DNA from: Pseudomonas sp. ICMP 561 | GTDB lineage: Bacteria > Pseudomonadota > Gammaproteobacteria > Pseudomonadales > Pseudomonadaceae | Direction of reading: 5' to 3' | Length of the DNA: 64,000 nt | NCBI RefSeq assembly: GCF_002699985.1 | Contig: NZ_LKBT01000067.1 | Location: 62,001-126,000, forward strand | Part shown: positions 29,966-38,737 of the stretch, piece after piece | How the letters are laid out: each line of letters begins with the position of its first letter | Numbering within the stretch: the first letter of the stretch is position 1 | Made by a program: the position numbers and the translations under genes | The notes under the pieces: generated by a model | Seen by the model: the letters and a program-made list of their open reading frames with translations, nothing else | Databases searched by the model: none | Told to the model about the DNA's origin: nothing

Positions 29966-30552
29966 AATGAGCTATCCGGCAAATTGAAGGTGCAGACATA
30001 AGGCGCTCCATGACGCTCGAATTCGAGTCGCACACCCCGATTGGGCTGCTGGGCGACCGATGAAGGAAACGCCAGCCAGCGGGTTCCCTGAAAAAAACTG
30101 AACTGGACCTTATCGACGTCATCCAGCCGCTCCCGGCGCTGCCATCGGGCGACACTGGCAGCATAAAGATCGCCCGAGGTGGAGACCTCCAGACTGCGCT
30201 TACCCGGGCTGAACTCAAGCCGCTGTCGTTGCAACCGCGACTGTCCGTCAGTGTCGGGCCAGGCGGTCAGTGCCACCCATTCGAGCTGCCGGGCTGCAGG
30301 CTTCCAGTCCAGCCAGTTCACTGGCAGTGGCAGGCGCTGTTCGTACAATTGGCGCAGGACCATGCCGTCCAGCCTTCGCTCCAGCGCCAGACAGAACTCC
30401 AGCACCAGTGGCTCGTTTCCTGGTTCGGCAAGACGCTCACGAACGCTCAACCAACCATTGACCAACGCGGCAAGCATCACGCCAAGCACGGCTGTCAACG
30501 CCATTGCCACCAGTAATTCGACCAGGGTCAGGCCATGTTCCGGTCGCCTCAT
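29962..30552 (-). CDS. gspJ: Minor pseudopilin GspJ
   Basis: The 196-residue protein has a prepilin signal, RRPEHG/LTLVELLVAM, with Glu5 of the mature form and Leu in place of the usual Phe1. GspJ belongs to the I-J-K tip complex of the pseudopilus. It overlaps gspI and gspL by 4 bases each. gspK, which normally follows gspJ, is missing at this junction and is found at 40811-41773. Confidence 0.86.
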   Translation of the reverse strand: MRRPEHGLTLVELLVAMALTAVLGVMLAALVNGWLSVRERLAEPGNEPLVLEFCLALERRLDGMVLRQLYEQRLPLPVNWLDWKPAARQLEWVALTAWPDTDGQSRLQRQRLEFSPGKRSLEVSTSGDLYAASVARWQRRERLDDVDKVQFSFFQGTRWLAFPSSVAQQPNRGVRLEFERHGAPYVCTFNLPDSSL

Positions 30553-30914
30553 GGCCGCACCAGAAACAGAGTGAAATGTCCGAGCGGCTCGCGCTCATCG
30601 CGAGCGGCAAACAGTGCCAGTTCGCCCCGCCTCAAGTTCTGCACGCGCGTCATGCCCAGATCCAGACGCCAGTAGCAGGTCATCTCACCCTGACGCAATT
30701 CACCACGCACCTGATTAATCTGCGGCCAATACCGCTCGACCCCAAATCGCGCTTCCAGCTCACGCGCACATAGACTGCCCAATCGATGCTGTTGAACCGA
30801 CTGATGAACAGCGATGCGCTGGCGCAACATTTGACTGACCATCACCGCCATCACGGCCGCAATACCCAGAGCGACCATCACTTCCAGCAATGTAAAGCCG
30901 CCCTCGCGTTTCAT
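30549..30914 (-). CDS. gspI: Minor pseudopilin GspI
   Basis: The 121-residue protein has the prepilin signal MKREGG/FTLLEVMVALGIAAVMA with Glu5. GspI nucleates the pseudopilus tip with GspJ and GspK. It overlaps both neighbours by 4 bases. Confidence 0.87.
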   Translation of the reverse strand: MKREGGFTLLEVMVALGIAAVMAVMVSQMLRQRIAVHQSVQQHRLGSLCARELEARFGVERYWPQINQVRGELRQGEMTCYWRLDLGMTRVQNLRRGELALFAARDEREPLGHFTLFLVRP

Positions 30915-31360
30915 GGCAGGCTCACCTGAACAAGGCTGTTGTCAGTGCGCCATTCCCAGCGCTGCTGTCCTTCGGGCCATTGCCAGTTCAACGTCACAGG
31001 CCTTGCCACCCCGGCAGGCGTGAACACCACCTGTGGCTCAGTGGACACTGGCCAGTCTGCCGCCAATTGCGCTGGCCAAGGCTTGAGTCGAGTCGGATCA
31101 ACCACCCAGCGCGTCTGGTCCCGGTCCTGCTGCAACTTAACAAATTCGGGCTGACGACCATTCCAGCGCAATCCCAACACCTGACCGCTGTGCCGGGCCT
31201 GCGCGGCGCGGATTCGCGCCTCGACCGACAATTGCTGCAAGGCTTGCTGCATCGGTGCCTGACCTGAGTCCAGCCATGCAACACTCATCGCACTGAACAA
31301 GCCGATGATCAGCAACACCACCAGCATCTCCAGCAGCGAGAAGCCTTGCGAGAACTTCAC
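30911..31360 (-). CDS. gspH: Minor pseudopilin GspH
   Basis: The 149-residue protein has the prepilin signal MKFSQG/FSLLEMLVVLLIIGLFS with Glu5 and a beta-rich periplasmic domain. GspH links the tip complex to the GspG shaft. It starts 2 bases after gspG ends. Confidence 0.86.
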   Translation of the reverse strand: MKFSQGFSLLEMLVVLLIIGLFSAMSVAWLDSGQAPMQQALQQLSVEARIRAAQARHSGQVLGLRWNGRQPEFVKLQQDRDQTRWVVDPTRLKPWPAQLAADWPVSTEPQVVFTPAGVARPVTLNWQWPEGQQRWEWRTDNSLVQVSLP

Positions 31361-31362
31361 GA

Positions 31363-31800
31363 TCAGAGGTTCCAGTTACCGATATCAGCGTCGGTCCCCT
31401 CGCCATCCGACGCGCCGTCAGCCCCCAGCGAATAGATATCAATACGTCCATGCTCGCCTGGAGCACGGTAGTGGTAGGGGTTGCCCCAAGGATCATCTGG
31501 CAGACGCCGGATGTAACCATCGGCGCGCCACGAGCGTGGCAGTGGTTCGACCTTGGGCGCGCTGACCAGGGCGGTCAGTCCCTGCTCGGTACTGGGGTAA
31601 CGCAAGTTATCCAGACGATACATATCCAGGGCCTGTTCCAGCGTGGACAGATCAGCCAGGACCTTCTGGCGCATGGCCTTGTCCTGATTGCCGAGCACGC
31701 TGGGCGCAACGACTGCAATCAGCAAACCAATGATGAAGATCACCACCATGATTTCCATCAATGTGAAGCCGCGCTGGCGCTTTTGATTCAGAGGGGGCAT
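31363..31800 (-). CDS. gspG: Major pseudopilin GspG
   Basis: The 145-residue protein has the prepilin signal KRQRG/FTLMEIMVVIFIIGLL with Glu5 and the family features YPSTEQGLTAL, DPWGNPYHYR and an Asp-rich C-terminus (SDGEGTDADIGNW) that binds calcium in homologues. It builds the pseudopilus shaft. The ATG at 31800 follows GGAGAG by 7 bases; an ATG five codons upstream overlaps that site. No prepilin peptidase gene is present in the cluster, so PilD must act on it. Confidence 0.93.
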   Translation of the reverse strand: MPPLNQKRQRGFTLMEIMVVIFIIGLLIAVVAPSVLGNQDKAMRQKVLADLSTLEQALDMYRLDNLRYPSTEQGLTALVSAPKVEPLPRSWRADGYIRRLPDDPWGNPYHYRAPGEHGRIDIYSLGADGASDGEGTDADIGNWNL

Positions 31801-31818
31801 CAGAAAACTCTCCATGGA

Positions 31819-33021
31819 TTAAAAAGCGAGCCCTTGATTGAGCTGCATGATCGGTAACAGCACGGCCAGGACGATGAACAGCACCACACCGCCCATCACC
31901 AGAATCATCAGTGGTTCGAACAAGGCCATTAGCATGTCCACGTGCCGGGTGAAACCGCGTTCCTGGTTGTCCGCGACCCGTTCGAGCATGTCCGGCAAAG
32001 TCCCGCTGGCCTCGCCACTGGCAACCATGTTGAGTAGCAGTGGCGGGAAATGCCCGGCGGCATTCAGGGCGCGATGCAGGCTGACACCACCTTCCACTTG
32101 TTCACGAACGATGGTCAGCGTGCGATGTATTTCACGATTGCTGACCGTCGCTGTCGCAACCTGCAATGCCTCAAGCAACGGCACTCCACTCCCCACCAGA
32201 ATCGCCAGGCTACGCGCGAGCCGCGCACTCTCCAGCACCCTCAGCAAGGCCCCGACTTTTGGCAGCCGCAGCAAGCTCCGATCAAGACGCAAACGCCAGT
32301 GCGGCTTGCGCAGCAGATATCCGGCAGACACCGCGGCAAGTACCGTCAGCACCAGTAGCCAGGGCCCGACGTTGACCAGCCCGCGGCTGATGCCGATCAG
32401 CAGTTGGGTGACCAGTGGCAGAGCTTGTCCGGTATGACTGAACTGCTCGGTGAGTTTGGGCACGACGAATGTCATCAGGCCAACCACGACCAACAGCGAA
32501 ACCAGCATCAACACCGCCGGGTAGATCATCGCGGTCCGTGCCTTGTGTCGTTGCCGCTGTACCTGTTCGAGATGCTCGGCAAGGCGATCAAGTACCGGCG
32601 CCAACTTTCCGGAACGCTCCCCCGCTTCCACCAACGCACAATACAGACCGTTGAACAAACCGCCTTGACGACGCAGGCTTTGCGCCAGACTGTGCCCTTC
32701 GCCGAGAGCGCCGCGCACCGCCACGAGCAAGTTGCGAATCGCAGGCTCGGCAAGCTGGCGCTCAAGCGTCGCCAGGGCATCGACCAACGGAATGCCGGCA
32801 CTTAACAGCGTCGCCAGTTGCCGCGTCAGTTCGCACAACTGGCTGTAATTGAGGCGCTGCCCGCGAGGGCTGCGAGACGTCGAATCCTGAATCTGCAACT
32901 CGCGCGCGAACAGCCCCTGCTCACGCAACAATTGCCGGGCATGGCGTTCGTTTTCCGCCTGAATGCTGGCCTTGCGCGAACGTCCGGCGGGATCAAGGGC
33001 CTGATAGCGATAAGTCGGCAT
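31819..33021 (-). CDS. gspF: Type II secretion inner-membrane protein GspF
   Basis: The 400-residue protein shows the GspF architecture: N-terminal MPTYRYQALDPAGRSRKA, two homologous cytoplasmic domains (about 60-170 and 265-370) and three membrane segments. The family segment VASGEASGTLPDMLERVA is clear. It is the polytopic core of the platform that couples GspE to pseudopilus growth. Confidence 0.94.
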   Translation of the reverse strand: MPTYRYQALDPAGRSRKASIQAENERHARQLLREQGLFARELQIQDSTSRSPRGQRLNYSQLCELTRQLATLLSAGIPLVDALATLERQLAEPAIRNLLVAVRGALGEGHSLAQSLRRQGGLFNGLYCALVEAGERSGKLAPVLDRLAEHLEQVQRQRHKARTAMIYPAVLMLVSLLVVVGLMTFVVPKLTEQFSHTGQALPLVTQLLIGISRGLVNVGPWLLVLTVLAAVSAGYLLRKPHWRLRLDRSLLRLPKVGALLRVLESARLARSLAILVGSGVPLLEALQVATATVSNREIHRTLTIVREQVEGGVSLHRALNAAGHFPPLLLNMVASGEASGTLPDMLERVADNQERGFTRHVDMLMALFEPLMILVMGGVVLFIVLAVLLPIMQLNQGLAF

Positions 33022-33024
33022 GGA

Positions 33025-34485
33025 TTAGCCCCGAACCGCGCGCAGCACTTCGGCGAGGCTGGTCTCGCCGCGTCGCAGGCATTCACTGGCCATGGCAGCC
33101 AGACTCTGTCGCTTGTCTGCCAGATAATCATGCATGGCAACTTCGCTGGCACCGTCGTAAAGCAGGGCGATCAGTCCCGCATCCAGCTCAATGAATTCGT
33201 ACAGCCCCATCCGCCCGTCATAGCCGCTGCCCTGACAGTCTTCACAGCCTTGTGGATGAAAGCTTTCGGTCAAACCAGACAATTCTGGCCACAAACTGCG
33301 CTCAGCTTGCTGCAGCGGATGTGCGGTAGCGCAATGACACAAGCGGCGTACCAACCGTTGCGCCAGCACTCCCTTGAGGGTCGAGGCGATCAGAAAAGGC
33401 TCAATGCCCATATCGCGCAGACGGGTCACGGCGCCGACGGCACTGTTGGTGTGCAGCGTGGAAAGTACCAGGTGGCCGGTCAGGCTGGCCTGCACTGCAA
33501 TTTGCGCCGTCTCCCGATCCCGGATTTCACCGAGCATGATGACGTCTGGATCCTGACGCAGAATGGCCCGCAATCCATTGGCAAACGTCATCCCTGCACG
33601 CGGATTAATCGCGGTTTGACCAATGCCGGTGATGGCGTATTCCACCGGATCTTCCACGGTCAGGATGTTGCAGGAGCCATCGTTCAGGCTGTTGAGACTG
33701 GCGTACAGGGTGGTGGTTTTGCCCGAGCCGGTCGGCCCGGTGCTGAGCACGATACCGTTGGGTCGCAGCAGGCAGGCGCGCAGACCACTCTCCACTTCAG
33801 GCGGCATGCCGAGGTTGGTCAGATCGAGCAGGCTAGCCTGTTTATCGAGCACGCGCATCACCACTCGTTCACCGTGAATCCCCGGCAACGTCGAGACCCG
33901 TATGTCCACTTCCCGCCCGCCGGAGCGCAGCGTAATTCGCCCATCCTGAGGTTGACGCTTTTCAGCGATATCCAGACGGGCCATGACTTTTATGCGCGAG
34001 ACCAGCATCGTCGACAGAGCACGGGGCGGTCGCAATACTTCACGCAAATGACCATCCACCCGCAGTCTAATGACCAACGTGGCCTCGAATGTCTCTACGT
34101 GGATATCCGAGGCACGCAATCGCAAGGCTTCACCAAACAGGCCGTTTATCAGGCGAATCACCGGAGCATCATTGTCGTTCTCCAGCAAGTCCTCGATCTT
34201 CGGGAGCTCACTCATCAGGCTATCCAGATCGACCTGTTCGCCGATGCCCTCAATCAACGCGGCGGTGGCCGATTCACCTGACTGATAAAGCACTCCGAGT
34301 CGGGCGTCATAGTCCGACGCCGACAAATGTTCGACGAGGTTCGGCACGCCGTAGACGCGAATAACCTCCTGCAATATATCGGTGTCGCCGCCGGTTCTCA
34401 GCAGCAATCCCCAGCCGTGCTGCGCAGGGACTTTCGCGACACCGGTCTGCCGCGCAACGCGATACGGCAGCAACGCAGTTACCAT
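33025..34485 (-). CDS. gspE: Type II secretion ATPase GspE
   Basis: The 486-residue ATPase shows Walker A GPTGSGKTT (250-258), the Asp box, the His box (STLHTNSAVGA) and the zinc-binding Cys set (C383, C385, C414, C417). It powers pseudopilus assembly at the cytoplasmic side of the inner membrane. It starts inside the end of gspD (7-base overlap) and is followed 3 bases later by gspF. Confidence 0.95.
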   Translation of the reverse strand: MVTALLPYRVARQTGVAKVPAQHGWGLLLRTGGDTDILQEVIRVYGVPNLVEHLSASDYDARLGVLYQSGESATAALIEGIGEQVDLDSLMSELPKIEDLLENDNDAPVIRLINGLFGEALRLRASDIHVETFEATLVIRLRVDGHLREVLRPPRALSTMLVSRIKVMARLDIAEKRQPQDGRITLRSGGREVDIRVSTLPGIHGERVVMRVLDKQASLLDLTNLGMPPEVESGLRACLLRPNGIVLSTGPTGSGKTTTLYASLNSLNDGSCNILTVEDPVEYAITGIGQTAINPRAGMTFANGLRAILRQDPDVIMLGEIRDRETAQIAVQASLTGHLVLSTLHTNSAVGAVTRLRDMGIEPFLIASTLKGVLAQRLVRRLCHCATAHPLQQAERSLWPELSGLTESFHPQGCEDCQGSGYDGRMGLYEFIELDAGLIALLYDGASEVAMHDYLADKRQSLAAMASECLRRGETSLAEVLRAVRG

Positions 34486-36425
34486 GAGCCTTGTTCCAGA
34501 CGGTCGCGGCTGGCCGGGAACAGCTGCAGCAAGTTGTCGCCATCCGCCAGGGCGGGCAAAGCCAACGAGGTGCTGGCTTTGAGGTTGCTATATTTCTCGC
34601 TGCTGAGTTGCGCCAGGGTCTGACCGTCGCGCACGATGCGCGGACGGATAAACACCATCAGGTTCTGTTTGACCCGCCTTGTGGAGTCGGAGCGAAACAA
34701 ACGGCCCACCACCGGAATATCACCCAGCAAGGGCACGCGCTGATCACTGGTAGTGGACTCATCCCCAATCAGACCGCCGAGCACCACCAGGCCGTTGTCT
34801 TCGACCATGACCTTGGTTTTGATCTCACGCTTGTTGGTGATGACATCGCTGGCGGATGTGCTTTCGGCGATGGACGAGACCTCTTGCACAATGTCCAGGC
34901 GCACAGTGTTGTCGATGTTGATCTGCGGTTTGATGCGCAGCTTCACACCCACCTCTTTGCGCTCGATGGTCTGGTACGGGTTGGCGTTGTTCTGGGTCAC
35001 CGAACCGGTCACGAAGGGCACTTCCTGACCAACCAGTATCGACGCTTCGGCGTTGTCGAGAGTCAACAGGGTCGGAGTCGATAGCAGGTTGAAACCACTC
35101 TGGCTTTTCAACGCGTTAAGCAGCGCGAGGAAGTTAAGCCCGCCGCCACTCAAGTTGCCAACTCCAGCCGTGACGCCTTGCACCCCGGACAGTAACTGCC
35201 CTAGCCCCGTCGTGTCATTGGCCTGCGCGAGCGCCCCGACAGCGGTGACGCTCGCGGCATTACCGCCGCTGAAATTAACGGCACCGCCACCGAAGTTGTC
35301 GCCTTGAAACAGCCATTGCACACCCAGCTCCTGAGCACGTGTGTCGGAGACCTCCGCGATGATTGCTTCAACCACCACTTGAGCACGACGAATGTCCAGT
35401 TGCTCGACGATGCTGCGATAAGCAGTCAAATCGCTGTCGGGGCCGACCATCACCACCGCGTTGGTGCCTTCCTCATATTCAATGCGAATCCCGGAGGTAC
35501 TGACCGGCGTGGCTTTTTCGCTCTCCTGCCCGCCCGCTGTCGGGGCCGCCGCCTCCTGGCTCAGGCCGCGTAACACCTTGACCACTTCAGAGGCGTTGGC
35601 ATGGCGCAGATACATCACCACGGTGTTGGAGTTGTGCAGCGGGTCCTGAGGTTTATCCAACTGTTTGAGCAGCGCTCGCACGCGCTCGCGACTGTCGACA
35701 CTGCCACGCACCAGCAACGCGTTGCTGCGGGGGTCGGCCACTACCTGAGCACTGTCAGCTCCCTGCTCGCGCGCCAGTAAACGGGTGACCAGTTGTGCCG
35801 TGTCATTGGCGTTGGCGTTCTTTAACGGCAGAACCTCCAGCGGCTCCTGGCTCACTTGATCGAGCTGTACCAGCAGGCTGTCGATACGGTTGAGGTTGCT
35901 GCGCCAGTCTGTGATCACCAGCAGATTGGCCGACGGATACGGTGTGATCACTCCCACGCGCGGATCGATCAACGGCCTGAGGATGTTGAGCATCTGTTCA
36001 CTGGCCGCATTGCGCACGCTGAATACCCGAGTTGCCATACCGTCATTGCCCCGTCCGGCTTCAGGCTTTGACTCCACCGGCACCGGTTCCAGACGTGCGG
36101 CCTGATCAGGGACGATCTTGACGCTGCCATTGGGCAAATCAACAGCTGCAAAACCCTGAGCGCGCAACTGCGCGAGAAAAATATCGTAGATCTCGTCGCC
36201 GCCCAGCATCTCATTGCTGCGCACTGTTACTTTGCCTTGCACCCGCGGGTCGATGATGAACGTGGTGTGGGTGATCCGTGAAACGCTGTCGATGAACTCG
36301 CTGAGCTCGGTATCAACGAAGTTGACTTCGTACAATGGTTCTTCTTCTGCGCGGGCCCCGGTCATTGCCAGGGCGCACAGCAAAAGAGCCAGACGCAGCG
36401 GTTGCTTGAGGCAATCAATAGTCAT
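34479..36425 (-). CDS. gspD: Outer-membrane secretin GspD
   Basis: The 648-residue protein has a Sec signal peptide ending GARA/EEEPLY, then N0-N3 domains (about 27-320) and the secretin domain with VPLLGDIPVVGRLFRS and KQNLMVFIRPRIV. No lipobox is seen, unlike HxcQ, so it would need a pilotin or insert unaided; no gspS gene is nearby. It forms the outer-membrane channel through which folded substrates leave. Confidence 0.95.
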   Translation of the reverse strand: MTIDCLKQPLRLALLLCALAMTGARAEEEPLYEVNFVDTELSEFIDSVSRITHTTFIIDPRVQGKVTVRSNEMLGGDEIYDIFLAQLRAQGFAAVDLPNGSVKIVPDQAARLEPVPVESKPEAGRGNDGMATRVFSVRNAASEQMLNILRPLIDPRVGVITPYPSANLLVITDWRSNLNRIDSLLVQLDQVSQEPLEVLPLKNANANDTAQLVTRLLAREQGADSAQVVADPRSNALLVRGSVDSRERVRALLKQLDKPQDPLHNSNTVVMYLRHANASEVVKVLRGLSQEAAAPTAGGQESEKATPVSTSGIRIEYEEGTNAVVMVGPDSDLTAYRSIVEQLDIRRAQVVVEAIIAEVSDTRAQELGVQWLFQGDNFGGGAVNFSGGNAASVTAVGALAQANDTTGLGQLLSGVQGVTAGVGNLSGGGLNFLALLNALKSQSGFNLLSTPTLLTLDNAEASILVGQEVPFVTGSVTQNNANPYQTIERKEVGVKLRIKPQINIDNTVRLDIVQEVSSIAESTSASDVITNKREIKTKVMVEDNGLVVLGGLIGDESTTSDQRVPLLGDIPVVGRLFRSDSTRRVKQNLMVFIRPRIVRDGQTLAQLSSEKYSNLKASTSLALPALADGDNLLQLFPASRDRLEQGSW

Positions 36426-36427
36426 GC

Positions 36428-36856
36428 TTATCCCTGTGGCTTGAAGCCGAAAGACGGACGCTGAGGAGGCCAGGCCAAACGTTCGCGCTTGCCGTGGTTA
36501 TCAAGCACAAGCCCCAACTCGTCGATGTCATGCAGGACGATCCCCGGGGCCAGTTTCTGACCACGGACGAGGCTGCGTTGGCGTTTCTCAAAACTGAGCA
36601 CCACAACCGTCGCGCTCAGCGGGCTGGCCTTGAAACCGCCTAGATATTTGATGTCGAGCGTGGTCAGCGGCAGCTCATTGCTCAGGACGGGACCGGCTTT
36701 CCAGTGCTGGCTCAACAGTTGCGCAACCGGAGCACTGGCGCTGCTGAACGGCACCGGTTGCGCCAGTCCATGCCAGACTTGAAGCACGCACTGGGCCGCC
36801 AGCCAGCCAAGCAGAATCACCAGCACGATCTGGCTAGTCCCGCTCAGGCGACTCAA
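36428..36856 (-). CDS. gspC: Short type II secretion protein C
   Basis: The product has a membrane segment (IVLVILLGWLAAQCVLQVW) and the periplasmic homology region (LDIKYLGGFKASPLSATVVVLSFEKRQRSLVRGQKLAPGIVL, split here by my reading into beta strands), then stops without the PDZ or coiled-coil domain found in OutC or XcpP. It links GspD to the inner-membrane platform. There is no ATG. I use TTG 36856 because it overlaps the upstream stop as TTGA, like the other junctions of this operon, giving 142 residues; a TTG at 36937 would give 169 residues but lies 80 bases inside the upstream gene. Confidence 0.7.
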   Translation of the reverse strand: MSRLSGTSQIVLVILLGWLAAQCVLQVWHGLAQPVPFSSASAPVAQLLSQHWKAGPVLSNELPLTTLDIKYLGGFKASPLSATVVVLSFEKRQRSLVRGQKLAPGIVLHDIDELGLVLDNHGKRERLAWPPQRPSFGFKPQG

Positions 36857-38505
36857 ATGGCCGACTCGCGTGGGTGCCAACCGGGATGGCCTTGCACGTA
36901 TCGCATTTGCGGCAACTGCAAGCGGCTGATTTGCCAACCGGTCGGTCGCTCGCGCAGCCAGGCTTCAACGTGCTGCCATAGTGGCTGGCCCGCTTGTGCA
37001 TCAAAGCCCAGTCCAAACGTGCGGCACTGGCCTGCAGGTTCACCCAGGCCAGTGACCCGTTTTCCGCTGGCGCTGTAAGTGACCTGCCATGGCTGGCCTT
37101 GCCAACGCGGCAAGTCCTGGCTGTTGTCCAGCAACAATGGCTCACCGAACAATTGCTCAGCGGCATTTTCCAGCACCTGCGGGACTTGTTTGGCAGAGAC
37201 ACTCACCACCGGCGCGGGGTAGCTGGCGGTCAGGCTGATCAAATGTTCGCGGGTAATCATCTGCCCTTGAGCCAAGGGACTGTCGTAGCGCAAACCGGGT
37301 AGCAATACTGAACTGTCCGGGCGCTCTGCCAATGCGTCATGCAGCAGCCGGTCCCAACTGCCGCCGCGTACATCACGCCGCCACAGATTTTCCGGAGCGC
37401 TTGCCAGCGGCTGGTCGAGCCAATTGGCGTGAGCGGCCCGCTGCTGTTGCGTAATCAGTCGAATGCGCTGGACATTAACCTGGTCGCCAGCAGTCAAGCT
37501 GGTGGCTACCGCGGGATGAAAGCGGGCCGCAAACTGCCATTGCCCGGCGACTTGCTGGCAACGAATACGGAATGCACCACTGGCCCGGGTCCCGGCAAAA
37601 ACCACCGGCACCCGCTTGCCTGAGGCCTGCAAGATGTCCACTGGAGTTGGCCAGAAATCCTGACCGCGAGCGCACAACACCAAATCTACCTGCGCCAGGC
37701 GCTCCGCCAGCCAGAACCCTGGCCCTGTACCCACGTCCGCAAGAGCGATGACCAAATCAGCATCGGCCCGTGCGCGATCCAGCGCGGGCTGCAAGCTATC
37801 GTGCCATTGTTTGAGTGAGGCTTTCTGGTCCCGTGCATAGGGATCGGTGATACCGACCACGGCGATGCGGATTCCCCCTCGGCGAAAAAAGACAACTGCT
37901 TCAGTGCCGAGCCGTTGACTGATATCGGCGGCCAGACCGGCCCCTAAAACTGGATGACCAAACTGGTGGTAGAGACCGCTGCAGCGTTGTGGCCAGAGCA
38001 GACGCTCATCGCTGCTGACCCGGACCTCTGTACCGAGCAATGCGCTGCCTTGAGCGCCCGAAAGACCTTGGGTGAGATAAGCCAGGCCGCTGCCATTCCA
38101 GCATTGGCCGTTTTCCAGAGTGAGGCTTTTGCCTTCTCCCGCTTCACTGCGCAAACGTTGCAACAGCGAAGCCAATACAGGGTAGCCGCCGGTTTCCAAC
38201 GTCTGACCAATGCCTGCATCAAGCAGGCTATTGAGAGCGTGTTGGTCATCCCCCTGAACGCGGGCGTTCGCTCCACTGATCCACGGGGCCTGCCCAATCC
38301 GCGTTGCTGGCCCGATGCGAGTAGCGGGAACCACGGGTCGGCCCGGCTGACGAGCATCAAGCGTGTCAGCCACATACAGTAGATCCACACTACTGCTTTC
38401 AGCGACAGCGCCTGATCCCTGAAGGCTTGAGCATGCCGACAGCAGCGGAGCAAGTGCTCCCGCAGTCATCCATCCCAATACATCGCGCCGAGCCATTGAT
38501 GCCAT
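36853..38505 (-). CDS. SoxB/5'-nucleotidase-like Tat lipoprotein, probably inactive
   Basis: The product has about 550 residues and starts with a Tat signal (ARRDVLGWMTAGALAPLLSAC) that also has a lipobox at Cys25. Its layout follows the SoxB/UshA metallophosphatase fold (GGYPVLASLLQRLR, NGQCWNGSG, GIRIAVVGITDPYA, DADLVIALADVG, VDLVLCARGQDFWP) and a C-terminal nucleotidase-like domain (TREHLISLTASYPAPVVSV). The usual metal ligands are replaced: DxH reads DTL, GGD reads ENGQ, GNHE is absent and GHTH reads ARGQD. It heads the gsp operon and overlaps gspC by 4 bases. It may be a secreted substrate or an accessory. The start at 38505 gives the Tat signal. Confidence 0.7.
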   Translation of the reverse strand: MASMARRDVLGWMTAGALAPLLSACSSLQGSGAVAESSSVDLLYVADTLDARQPGRPVVPATRIGPATRIGQAPWISGANARVQGDDQHALNSLLDAGIGQTLETGGYPVLASLLQRLRSEAGEGKSLTLENGQCWNGSGLAYLTQGLSGAQGSALLGTEVRVSSDERLLWPQRCSGLYHQFGHPVLGAGLAADISQRLGTEAVVFFRRGGIRIAVVGITDPYARDQKASLKQWHDSLQPALDRARADADLVIALADVGTGPGFWLAERLAQVDLVLCARGQDFWPTPVDILQASGKRVPVVFAGTRASGAFRIRCQQVAGQWQFAARFHPAVATSLTAGDQVNVQRIRLITQQQRAAHANWLDQPLASAPENLWRRDVRGGSWDRLLHDALAERPDSSVLLPGLRYDSPLAQGQMITREHLISLTASYPAPVVSVSAKQVPQVLENAAEQLFGEPLLLDNSQDLPRWQGQPWQVTYSASGKRVTGLGEPAGQCRTFGLGFDAQAGQPLWQHVEAWLRERPTGWQISRLQLPQMRYVQGHPGWHPRESAI

Positions 38506-38560
38506 TGTTCTCACACCCTGAGGGTAACTCTTCACAGGGGCGGCATATTGGCGCTCAAAA

Positions 38561-38578
38561 ATGACAGTTTGAAGGCAA
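38561..38578 (-). promoter_or_regulatory. Candidate Pho box upstream of the gsp operon
   Basis: On the minus strand TTGCCTT, four bases, then CTGTCAT. The second half is a perfect PhoB half site; the first matches 4 of 7. It lies about 55-75 bases upstream of the SoxB-like gene and about 160 bases from the divergent phoX start. Confidence 0.4.
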
Positions 38579-38737
38579 TTTCTTGAACGGGCGCATCATT
38601 TATCGACTGTTACAATTCGAAATAACCTTAGCGTTTTTTAGATGATTTCTTAATAAAACTGCCGCCGAATCATCACACTCGACTTCTACAGTCCCGGTTC
38701 CTTTTCAAAACCATCTCTCATAAAAAGGACCTGATGA

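Noticed and set aside
32818..34281. A 487-codon frame antisense to gspE
   Set aside because: Shadow frame; GspE with all motifs lies opposite and no start signals support it.
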